A DNA stretch of 38,310 nucleotides, taken from the NCBI RefSeq assembly GCF_008831285.2, contig NW_022204918.1:1-38310 (forward strand), read 5' to 3'. Below are positions 21,106 to 32,674 of this stretch, piece after piece; the stretch's first letter is position 1; every line of letters starts with the position of its first letter. The notes below the pieces were generated by a model, which saw nothing but the letters and a program-made list of their open reading frames with translations, had not been told where the DNA came from and did no database searches. The stretch is from Nymphaea colorata (lineage: Eukaryota; Streptophyta; Magnoliopsida; Nymphaeales; Nymphaeaceae). The position numbers and the translations under genes were made by a program.

Positions 21106-23607
21106 TGTCACGACCCAATTTTTGACACCAAAAATTTTCTTTCATTTATATAATATAGCGGAAGCAATATTGAGTCATGACCAGAACAGAAGACATTGTT
21201 TTATTTCGATAATAAAATACTGGACCCAAACAAAAATAACCACAAATCTCCAAAACCGACGCAGTGCCCAGAATGCCAATGCCCGTCTATCACAAGACTG
21301 AGGTCGTCGCTCCAAAGCCAAAATCTATCAAGGACTACCTGTAGATAGAAAGAAGGGTCAGAATTCCTCTGAGTATGAGAAAATCCAGCCATGTGTGGAA
21401 CATGGCCCATCAAAATAATATCTGGTTTTTTGTAAAACAAATATCTTCAAATCTTAACACATATTAGAGTAACGTCACATGTTCAGCCACAAAACGAGAT
21501 TTGCACAACCTCCCAAAATTTCGTAGGCTTCCAACCGTGGTCCTCTGACAATGTCAAGGTCATCGTGCCGAGCAACAGAAATCCCCGTGGGCACTCACGG
21601 GCAGAACAGAACATCTCTTCACCAGGCGATCCAACGGATCGAGGGCACCTGAAGTGAAGCCTCCTGAGATATCCCAGATCGCCGCTGCAGCAGCATGGTC
21701 TCTCTAGGAACCCGGGTGGAGAGACCAGGAGTCTCGCTCCCAAACAGAAACAGAACAGAATCCCGGGCCCTTGTGCCGCCCAATACCCTGTGGGCCCTCC
21801 AGTACAGCCAAAGGAGCGTGCGTCAACTGTGAGCTCAGACGCACCACTACCTCCCGGGACGAAACCGATCACTGGGCAAAACAGAAAGCTCGCACTCGCA
21901 TAACCATTGCACAAAGTCCACGTTTCGCCTTCGAATTTCAAAAGTGAGGGTTTACCAATGCTAGACATCGTCTAGTACCTCTCACAGAAACCGTCCGCCC
22001 TCAGGCTCGGTTTTCCAAACAGAATAATTCAGCTATTTTAAATCTTAACTGAATAGCAATAGAGCAAAACTCATTGCATCTAGAAACCTCTATTAGCAAT
22101 ATTATAATCCTTATTTGAAACAATAAAATTTGTATTTAAATTCTCAAACGTGACTTTCCTCCTCTAATGGTTCCAAAGTTAATTTCAGAACCATATTTCT
22201 GAAATTTTAAACACCACAAAGAGCATCAAAAAGTAATATAGCATATCATGTCGTTTTTAATTTATAAAACCCCCTTTTTGTAATTTTTAAGAATTCAGGG
22301 GGTACCAAAACGTGATTTCTTATTAAATGCATGGTTTTTGCTGAAAATCACTTTCCCAAGCCTCTTTTTGAAGAGGTTTTCAGCAAAAACGTTGCGGCAT
22401 GAACGCTTAAAAGTTATAACAGTTTTTTCGCAAATTTTGATAATAAGGTGGACCCGCTTTGAAATTTTTGATCATTGATATAAATTTGGCCCACGCTCGT
22501 TTTTCTTCATTTCACGCCTGCGTTTTCTCTCTCCTCACGAGCGCCTCTTCCTCGTCTTCGTGTTCGTCCGGTGGTGGAGTCTCCACCTTGCTTCCATGAC
22601 CAAAACCAGAGAGAGATCTCTCTGTCTCGCGCCAAGGCTCCTTCCTCGCATGGTTCGCTCGACGGTGAAGCTTTCGTCGTCCTCAAAGGGGAACGAACCA
22701 GAGAGGAGGAGATTGTCTTCCTCCCCTGCCCTGACGCTAGGGTTCTTCGTGCGCTGCTTCCAATCGACCGTCCGACCCTCTTAGCCGCCGCTGCCTCCTC
22801 TGTTGCTACCGTTTTTCATCTCTGCCTTGCGACGTGTGGAGGAACCGGCAGGGAAGGAGGAACGACGGGAGGGTTACTGTTTTCCCCCAAACCGCTTCTG
22901 TTACAACCATCACGGTGTTCCCTTCTCTTGGAGCTCTCCAGCAACAAGAAGATTGAAGAAAACGCCCCTGCTGTCGGCGTCCGTGGCAGAAGAAAAAGGA
23001 AATCGAGGCCTCGTTCTTCACGGGAGGGGATGACTGAACGGGGGTTTCAGTCGAAACCCCTCAGTAAAGACCGTACCCCATTTTTTTGTGTGTGTGTTTT
23101 TATATCAGATAAGCATGCTCTGCTTTTTTTTTAGGATTGAATGTAGTTTGGTTTCTCACGGATGAACACCCATAGCGTAATACAGAAAATCCGAGTAAAA
23201 CATAAGCAGAACGGGAATCTAGAACCTCATGCTTGGATTCATTCTACATGTATATGTATCTATACAAACTCAAAATATACAGGCTTCATGCTCCATTCAT
23301 GATCGAAAATCCCCATACCTTTGAACTTTGTAGCAACTTCCAGCAGCAACCCCTGCTTCTGGTTCTCTTCCCGCAGCCACGAGCCTCAGTTCCAAGAAGA
23401 GAGCAAAAAGGAAAACGTTTCTCACTCGTTCTCTCTCTCTCTTTCTTTCTAATGTTGGACGAGCTCCTCTAAGCCTGCGGTAACAGAAAAGTCCTTGCTG
23501 TAAAATGTGGTTACATATGCCCTTATCCCTATCTTTTCCACAGATCTCTCCCTTTGATAAGCTTGATAGTTGGAAAAGGATAAGGAGAGAAAATCGTGGG
23601 GCTTACA
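21106..23607 (-). repeat. 5' LTR of the retrotransposon
   Basis: The upstream LTR in the element's own (minus) direction, 2,502 bp. It should carry the promoter that drives the genomic transcript leftwards into gag-pol. It ends GGGTCGTGACA in sense orientation, next to the primer site. I consider the base at 21112 (giving CACGACCC on the plus strand) the older state because this end sequence is common in plant gypsy LTRs; the 3' LTR has CACTACCC. Confidence 0.97.
23095..23104 (-). promoter_or_regulatory. Candidate TATA box, 5' LTR copy (the one that would be used)
   Basis: Identical to 15831-15840 and at the equivalent LTR position. If real, transcription would start around 23070-23075 and run leftwards. 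A perfect hairpin at 23041-23060 would then lie close to the 5' end of the RNA. Confidence 0.35.
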
Positions 23608-23612
23608 ATGTA
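23608..23612. repeat. Target site duplication, right (ATGTA)
   Basis: Exact match to 13837-13841. The satellite monomer resumes directly with AGGAATTGAAATCACAAG, as in uninterrupted copies. Confidence 0.95.
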
Positions 23613-24026
23613 AGGAATTGAAATCACAAGTTCGTATCAATACGAGTGGGATTTAAGTGATTCATTTTATCACACATACGTAATTGAATGTGCTTAACTT
23701 GTTGTTACGTCTATATTAAATGATTTAGTATATTAAAATCATAGGTTTGTATGAAAATGAATGATATTGGAGTGATTCATTTGGTGACTTGTAAGTAACC
23801 TAATGTGTTTCACTTGTTATTACATATATTTGATCACTTATATTTAATTGAGAGAGATTAAGTGATTGATTTTCACTTGTTATTACATATAATTGATCAC
23901 TTGTATTTAATTGAATGTGCGTGACCATTTCTTACTTACGTATAGAATGACCTAGTGGCTTTGATACCAGAAGTTCGTTTGGAATACATATATAATGAAT
24001 GATTTAAATGATTGAAATCACATGTT
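23613..24026 (-). repeat. Inverted HOR copy, second part
   Basis: Completes the inverted copy interrupted by the element, from about phase 390 to phase 1. Phase 1 is marked by CATGTT at 24021-24026, the reverse complement of the HOR start. Confidence 0.82.
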
Positions 24027-26633
24027 CATGTGGATACAAACGCGTGTAGTTAGTCCCATGACTTAAATTTATTGTTACAACTATAGTGCACGATATAAAT
24101 GATTGAAATCACAAGTTCGTATCAATACAAGTGCGATTTAAGTGATTCAAACGATCACACATATTTAATTGAATGTGCTTAACTTGTTGTTACGTCCATA
24201 TTGCTAGATTAAGTGATTTCAAATCACAAGTTTGTGTGAAAATAAATGAGATTTGAGTGATTCATTTGGTGTCTTATAATTAACCTAATGTGTTTCACTC
24301 GTTATGACATCTATGATCAACGATTTAAACGATAAAAACTCACAAGTTTATATGGATGTAAAGGAGACCTATGGATTAGTTTAGTTTGATCCTTTGTAGT
24401 TTGTTCAATAAGTTGAACATGTTGTTACATCTCATTCATTTGTATCCATACACACACTAAATCACTCGTCTCGATACGAGTGAGATTTAAGTGATTCATT
24501 TGATCACGCATACTTAATAGAATGTCCTTAACTTGTTGTTACGTCTATATTAAATGATTTAGTATATTGAAATCAAAGGTTTGTATGGAAATGAATGAGA
24601 TTTGAGTGATTCATTTGGTCTCTTGTAGGTAACCTAATATGTTTCACTTGTTATTAAATATATTTGATCACATATATTTAATTGAGAGATTAAATGATTC
24701 ATTTTCACTTGTTATTACAAATATTTGATCAATATATTTAATTGAGTGTGCGTAGCGATTTGTTACATACGTATAGAATGACTTAGTGGCTTGAAATAAG
24801 AAGTTCATTTGGAAATGAATGAGAGTCAGGTCATTAACTTGGTCCCTTACAGTTAATCTAGTGTATTTCACTTGTTATTACATCTATAATGAATGATTTA
24901 AATGATAGAAATCGTAAGTTCATACGGATACAAATGGGATCTATGCATTACTTTGAATGCGTGTAATTAGTCCGATGAGTTGAATTTGTTGTTACATCTA
25001 TAGTGAACAATCTAAAGGATTGAAATCACGCGTTCGTACTAATACAAGTGAGATTTAAATGATTCATATGATCATGCATGCTTAATTGAATGTGTTTAAC
25101 TTGTTGTTACATCTATATTAAATGATTTAGTAGATCGAAATCACAAGTTCGTATGAAAATGAATGAGATTCGAGTCATTCATTTGGTGTCTTGTGGTTTA
25201 CCTAATGTGTTTCACTAGTTGTTACATTTATAATGATTCTTAATACGGATGTCCTTAATAAGTGATTCATTTGGTGTCATATAGTTAACCTAATGTGTTT
25301 CACTTGTAATTTAATTGAATGTGCTTAACAAGTGAATTAGGTTAACAATAGGGCACCAAATGAATCACTCAAATCTCATTCATTTTCATGCAAGCCTTTG
25401 ATTTCAATCTACTAAATCATTTAACACGGATATAACAATAAGTCAAGTACATTCAATAAAGTATGCGTGATCATATGAATCATTTAAATCTGACTCGTAT
25501 TGGTACGACTATAGTGCACGATCTAAAGGATTGAAATTACAAGTTTGTATCAATACAAGTGCGATTTAAGTGATTCAAATGATCACACATACTAAATTGA
25601 ATGTGCTTAACTTATTGTTACATCCATGTTGCTTGATTATGTGAACTGAAATCACAAGTTTGTATGAAAATGAATGTGATTCGAGTGATTCATTTGGTGT
25701 CTTATAGTTAACCTAACGTGTTTCACATGTTATTACATCCATGATCAATGATTTAACTAATTAAAACTCACAAGTTTATATGGATATAAAGGAGACCTAT
25801 GCATTAGTTTGATCCTTTCTAGTTTGTACGATAAGTTGAACATGTTGTTACATCTATAGTGATCGATGCACAAGTTCACATCAATACGAGTGGTATTTAA
25901 GTGATTCAATTGATCACACATATTTAATTGAATGTACTTAACTTGTTGTTATGTTTATATTAAATGATTTATTAAATTCAAATCATAGGTTTATATGAAA
26001 ATGAATGGGATTCGAGTGATTCATTTGGTCTCTTACAGGTAACTTAATGTATTTCACTTGTTATTACATACATTTGATCACTTATGTTTAATCGAGAGAT
26101 TATGTGATTTATTTTTACTTGTTCTTACATACATTTGATAACTTATATTTAATTGAATGTGCGTAACCATTTGTTACATACGTATAGAATGACTTAGTGG
26201 CTTGAAAAAATAAATCTGTTTGGAAATGAATGAGAGTCAAGTCACTATATTGGTCCCTTATAGTTAATCTAATGTATTTCACTTGTTATTACATCTATAA
26301 TGAATGATTTAAATGGTTGAAATCACAAGTTTATATGGATACAAATGGTTGAAGTCACTATATTTGTACACGTGTAGTTAGTCCGATGAGTTGAATTTGT
26401 TGTTACATCTATAGGGAACGTTCTAAAGGATTGAAATCACATGTTCGTACGAATACAAGTGAGATTTAAGTGATTCATATAATCATGCACACTTAATTGA
26501 ATGTGTTTAACTTGTTGTTACGTCTATAATAAATGATTTAGTAGATTGAAATCACAAGTTTGTGCGAAAATGAATGAGATTCGAGTGATTCATTTGGTGT
26601 CTTGTAGTTAACCTATTGTGTTTCACTTATTAT
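24027..26633 (-). repeat. Second inverted HOR copy, end phase to about phase 545
   Basis: Reverse-complement HOR from phase about 3140 at 24027 down to about phase 545 near 26633, with the mirrored internal block at about 25329-25504. It carries subtype markers AAATCAAAGGTTTG near 24571 and GAATGTCCTTAAC near 24520. At 26633 it joins phase about 2970 directly, equivalent to a loss of about 715 bp, with a few bases of TATT microhomology. Confidence 0.8.
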
Positions 26634-27559
26634 TATTGCTAGATTAAGTGAATTCAAATCACAAGTTTGTGTGAAAATAAGTGAGATTTGAGTAATTCAT
26701 TTGGTGTCTTATAATTAACCTAATGTGTTTCACTCGTTATGACATCTATGATCAACGATTTAAACGATAAAAACTCACAAGTTTATATGGATGTAAAGGA
26801 GACCTATGGATTAGTTTAGTTTGATCACTTGTAGTTTGTTCAATAAGTTGAACATGTTGTTACATCTCATTCATTTGTATCCATACGCACACTAAATCAC
26901 TCGTCTCAATACGACTGAGATTTAAGTGATTCATTTGATCACGGATACTTAGTTGAATGTGCTTAACTTGTTGTTACGTCTATATTAAATGATTTAGTAT
27001 ATTGAAATCATAGGTTTGTATGGAAATGAATGAGATTTGAGTGATTCATTTGGTGTCTTGTAGGTAACCTAATATGTTTCACTTGTTATTACATATATTT
27101 GTTATAACAAGTGAAACATATTAGGTTACCTACAAGACACCAAATGAATGACTCAAATCTCATTCATTTCTATACAAACCTTTGATTTCAATATACTAAA
27201 TCATTTAATATAGACGTAACAACAAGTTAAGGACATTCAATTAAGTATGCGTGATCAAATGAATCACTTAAATCTCACTCGTATCGAGACGAGTGATTTA
27301 GTGTGCGTATGGATACAAATGAATGAGATGTAACAACATGTTCAACTTATTGAACAAACTACAAGGGATCAAACTAAACTAATCCATAGGTCTCTTTTAC
27401 ATCCATATAAACTTGTGAGTTTTTATCGTTTAAATCGTTGATCATAGATGTCATAACGAGTGAAACACATTAGGTTAATTATAAGACACCAAATGAATCA
27501 CTCAAATCTCATTTATTTTCACACAAACTTGTGATTTGAATTCACTTAATCTAGCAATA
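26634..27559. repeat. 926-bp near-perfect palindrome at the inversion edge
   Basis: The left arm 26634-27089 and right arm 27104-27559 are each 456 bp and align as reverse complements without any indel. I count 12 mismatches (about 97.4% identity). The 14-bp centre (27090-27103) reads TACATATATTTGTT. The left arm is inverted satellite and the right arm forward satellite of the same HOR phase (about 2515-2970). Pairing stops at the left end because 26633 is the join to an unrelated phase. This is the right border of the inverted block. Confidence 0.92.
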
Positions 27560-27732
27560 TGGATGTAACAACAAGTTAAGCACATTCAATTAAGTATGTG
27601 TGATCATTTGAATCACTTAAATCGCACTTGTATTGATACGAACTTGTGATTTCAATCATTTAGATCGTGCACTATAGTTGTAACCAATAAATTCAACTCA
27701 TCGGACTAACTACACGCGTTTGTATCCACATG
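27560..27732 (+). repeat. Forward HOR tail after the palindrome
   Basis: Ordinary forward satellite, phase about 2970-3140, linking the palindrome's right arm to HOR copy 5. Nothing else is seen in it. Confidence 0.8.
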
Positions 27733-30700
27733 AACATGTGATTTCAATCATTTAAATCATTCATTATATATGTATTCCAAACGAACTTCTGGTATCAAAG
27801 CCACTAGGTCATTCTATACGTAAGTAAGAAATGGTCACACACATTCAATTAAATACAAGTGATCAATTATATGTAATAATATGTGAAAATCAATCACTTA
27901 ATCTCTCAATTAAATATAAGTGATCAAATATATGTAATAACAAGTGAAACACATTAGGTTACTTACAAGACACCAAATGAATCACTCCAATATCATTCAT
28001 TTTCATACAAACCTATGATTTTAATCTACTAAATCATTTAATATAGACGTAACAACAAGTTAAGCACATTCAATTACGTATGTGTGATAAAATGAATCAC
28101 TTAAATCCCACACCTATTGATACGAACTTGTGATATCAATTCCTTACATCGATCACCATAGATGTAAGAACTAGTTCAACTTACTGAACTAACTACAGGG
28201 GATCAAACTAATGCATAGGTGTCCTTTTTATCCATACAAACTTGTAAGTTTTAATCATTTAAATCATTGATCAAAGATGTAATAACAAGTGAAACACAAT
28301 AGGTTAACCACAAGACACCAAATGAATCACTCCAATCTCATTCATTTTCGCACAAACTTGTGATTTCAATCTACTAAATCATTTATTATAGACGTAACAA
28401 CAAGTTAAACACATTCAATTGAGTATGCACGATTATATGAATCACTTAAATCTCACTTGTATTCGTACGAACATGTGATTTCAATCCTTTAGAACGTTTC
28501 TTATAGATGTAACAACAAATTCAACTCATCGGACTAACTACACGTGTACAAATATAGTGACCTCAACCATTTGCATCCACATAAACTTGTGATTTCAACC
28601 ATTTAAATCTTTCATTATAGATGTAATAAAAAGTGAAGTATATTAGATTAACTATAAGGTACCAATATAGTGACTTGAGTCTCATTCATTTCCAAACGAA
28701 CATCCTTTTTCAGGCCACTAAGTCATTCTATATGTATGTAACAAATGGTTACGCACATTCAATTAAATATAAGTTATCAAATGTATGCAAGAACAACTAA
28801 AAATGAATCACATAATCTCTCGATTAAACATAAGTGATCAAGTGTATGTAATAACAAGTGAAAAACATTAAGTTACCTGTATGTCACCAAATGAATCACT
28901 CGAATCCCATTCATTTTCATATAAACCTATGATTTTAATTTACTAAATCATTGAATATAAGCGTAACAACAAGTTAAGTACATTCAAATAAATATGCGTG
29001 ATCAATTGAATCACTTAAATCCCAGTCGTATTGATGTGAACTTGTGCATCGATCACTATAGATGTAACAACATGTTCAACTTATCGTACAAACTAGAAAG
29101 TATCAAACTAATGCATAGGTCTCCTTTATATCCATATAAACTTGTGAGTTTTAATTATTTAAATCATTGATCATGGATGTAATAACATGTGAAACACGTT
29201 AGGTTAACTATAAGACACCAAATGAATCACTCGAATCACATTCATTTTCATACAAACTTGTGATTTCAGTTCACTTAATCAAGCAACATAGATGTAACAA
29301 TAAGTTAAGCACATTCAATTAAGTATGTGTGATCATTTGAATCACTTAAATCGCACTTGTATTGATACGAACTTGTAATTTCAATCCTTTAGATCGTGCA
29401 CCATTGTCGTACCAATACGAGTCAGATTTAAGTGATTCATATGATCACACATACTTTATTGAATGTACTTGACTTATTGTTATATCCATGTTAAATAATT
29501 TAGTAGATTGAAATCACAGGCTTGCATGAAAATGAATGAGATTTGAGTGATTCATTTGGTGCCCTATTGTTAACCTAATTCACTTGTTAAGCACATTCAA
29601 TTAAATTACAAGTAAAACACATTAGGTTAACTATATGACACCAAATGAATCACTTGTTAAGGACATCCGTATTAAGAATCATTATAAATGTAACAACTAG
29701 TGAAACACATTAGGTAAACCATAAGACACCAAATGAATCACTCGAATCTCATTCATTTTCAAACAAACTTGTGATTTTGATCTACTAAATCATTTAATAT
29801 GGATGTAACAACAAGTTAAACACATTCAATTAAGCATGCACGATCACATGAATCATTTAAATCTCACTTGTATTGGTACGAACACGTGATTTCAATCCTT
29901 TAGATCATTCACTATAGATGTAATGACAAGGGAAATACACTAGGTTAACTGTAAGGGACCAACTTAATGACCTGACTTTCATTCATTTCCAAACGAACTT
30001 CTTTTTTCAAGCCACTAAGTCATTCTATACGTATGTAACAAATGGCTACGCACACTCAATTAAATATATTGATCAAATATATGTCATAACAAGTGAAAAT
30101 GAATCATTTAATCTCTCAATTAAATATATGTGATCAAATATATGTAATAACAAGTGAAACATATTAGGTTACCTACAAGACACCAAATGAATCACTCAAA
30201 TCTCATTCATTTCCATACAAACCTATGATGTCAATATAATAAATCATTTAATATATACACAACAACAAGTTAAGCACATTCAATTAAGTATGCGTGATCA
30301 AATGAATCACTTCAATGTCACTCGTATCGAGACGAGTGATTTAGTGTGCGTATGGATACAAATGAATGAGATGTAACAACATGTTCAACTTATTGAACAA
30401 ACTACAAGTGATCAAACGAAACTAATCCATAGGTCTCCTTTACATCCATATAAACTTGTGAGTTTTTATCGTTTAAATCGTTGATCATAGATGTCATAAC
30501 GAGTGAAACACATTAGGTTAATTATAAGACACCAAATGAATCACTCAAATCTCATTTATTTTCACACAAACTTGTGATTTGAAATCACTTAATCTAGCAA
30601 TATGGATGTAACAACAAGTTAAGCACATTCAATTAAGTATGTGTGATCATTTGAATCACTTAAATCGCACTTGTATTGATACGAACTTGTGATTTCAGTC

Positions 30701-30775
30701 ATTTAGATCGTGCACTATAGTTGTAACCAATAAATTCAACTCATCGGACTAACTACACGCGTTTGTATCCACATG
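27733..30775 (+). repeat. HOR copy 5 (3,043 bp, one monomer lost)
   Basis: Complete except for loss of about 116 bp near 29918, where GATGTAAC-type and GATGTAATAAC-type boxes of neighbouring monomers are fused to GATGTAATGACAAG. The same fusion occurs in HOR copy 7 (near 34858 and 35650), so it was inherited before these copies separated. Confidence 0.85.
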
Positions 30776-32674
30776 AACATGTGATTTCAATCATTTAAAT
30801 CATTCATTATATATGTATTCCAAACGAACTTCTGGTATCAAAGCCACTAGGTCATTCTATACGTAAGTAAGAAATGGTCACGCGCATTCAATTAAATACA
30901 AGTGATCAATTATATGTAATAACATGTGAAAATCAATCACTTAATCTCTCAATTAAATATAAGTGATCAAATATATGTAATAACAAGTGAAACACATTAA
31001 GTTACTTACAAGACACCAAATGAATCACTCCAATATCATTCATTTTCATACAAACCTATGATTTTAATCTACTAAATCATTTAATATAGATGTAACAACA
31101 AGTTAAGCAAATTCAATTACGTATGTGTGATAAAATGAATCACTTAAATCCCACTCGTATTGATACGAACTTGTGATTTCAATTCCTTACATCGATCACC
31201 ATAGATGTAAGAACTAGTTCAACTTATTGAACTAACTACAAGGGATCAAACTAATGCATAGGTCTCCTTTATATCCATACAAACTTGTAAGTTTTAATCA
31301 TTTAAGTCATTGATCAAAGATGTAATAACAAGTGAAACACAATAGGTTAACTACAAGACACCAAATGAATCACTCGAATCTCATTCATTTTCGCACAAAC
31401 TTGTGATTTCAATCTACTAAATCATTTATTATAGACGTAACAACAAGTTAAACACATTCAATTAAGTATGCATGGTTATATGAATCACTTAAATCTCACT
31501 TGTATTCGTACGAACATGTGATTTCAATCCCTTAGAACGTTCCCTATAGATGTAACAACAAATTCAACTCATCGCACTAACTACACATGTACAAATATAG
31601 TGATTTCAACCATTTGCATCCACATAAACTTGTGATTTCAACCATTTAAATCTTTCATTATAGATGTAATAACAAGTGAAATACATTAGATTAACTATAA
31701 GGGACCAATATAGTGACTTGACTCTCATTTATTTCCAAACGGACTTCTTTTTTCAAGCCACTAAGTCATTATATACGTATGTAACAAATGGTTACGCACA
31801 TTCAATTAAATATAAGTTATCAAATGTATGCAAGAACAAGTAAAAATAAATCACATAATCTCTCGATTAAACATAAGTGATCAAATGTATGTAATAACAA
31901 GTGAAACACATTAAGTTACCTGTAAGACACCAAATGAATTACTCGAATCCCATTCATTTTCATATAAACCTATGATTTTAATTTACTAAATCATTTAATA
32001 TAAACGTAACAACAAGTTAAGTACATTCAAATAAATATGCGTGATCAATTGTTAACCTAATTCACTTGTTAAGCACATTCAATTAAATTACAAGTGAAAC
32101 ACATTACGTTAACTATATGACACCAAATGAATCACTTGTTAAGGACATCCGTATTAAGAAACGTTATAAATGTAACAACTAGTGAAACACATTAGGTAAA
32201 CCATAAAACACCAAATGAATCACTCGAATCTCATTCATTTTCATACAAACTTGTGATTTCGATCTACTAAATCATTAAATATAGATGTAACAACAAGTTA
32301 AACACATTCAATTAAGCATGCATGATCATATGAATCATTTAAATCTCACTTGTATTGGTACGAACGCGTGATTTCAATCCTTTAGATCGTTCACTATATA
32401 TGTAACAACAAATTCAACTCATCGGACTAATTAGACGCACTGAAAGTAATCTCTTTTATTTTCACACAAACTTGTGATTTGAATTCACTTAATCTAGCAA
32501 TATGGATGTAACAACAAGTTAAGCACATTCAATTAAGTATGTGTGATCATTTGAATCACTTAAATCGCACTTGTATTGATACGAACTTGTGATTTCAATC
32601 ATTTCGATCGTGCACTATAGTTGTAACAATAAATTCAACTCATCGGACTAACTACACACGTTTGTGTCGACATG
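30776..32674 (+). repeat. HOR copy 6, heavily deleted (1,899 bp)
   Basis: Two internal losses: near 32050 phase about 1262 joins phase about 1826, removing the internal inverted block; near 32450 phase about 2226 joins phase about 2922 at a shared CTC, removing about 700 bp. The remaining sequence is a normal HOR. Confidence 0.82.

Larger units (their letters stand above)
13842..23607 (-). mobile_element. Complete Ty3/gypsy chromovirus LTR retrotransposon, Tekay/Del type (9,766 bp)
   Basis: What is seen: two 2,502-bp LTRs with TG...CA ends, a 5-bp target duplication, an initiator-tRNA-Met primer site, a polypurine tract, and one gag-pol frame with the domain order Gag, CCHC, protease, RT, RNase H, integrase, GPF module, chromodomain. 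Integrase following RT/RNase H is the Ty3/gypsy order. A C-terminal chromodomain of the PLRIIDRKE...WEPEEDM form together with long LTRs fits the Tekay (Del) lineage of plant chromoviruses. The LTRs differ at 8 of 2,502 positions by my hand count. With the commonly used grass rate of 1.3e-8 per site per year that would be about 0.1 Myr, but the host rate is unknown. One stop codon in gag probably makes this copy non-autonomous or weakly active; pol appears intact. Confidence 0.95.
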
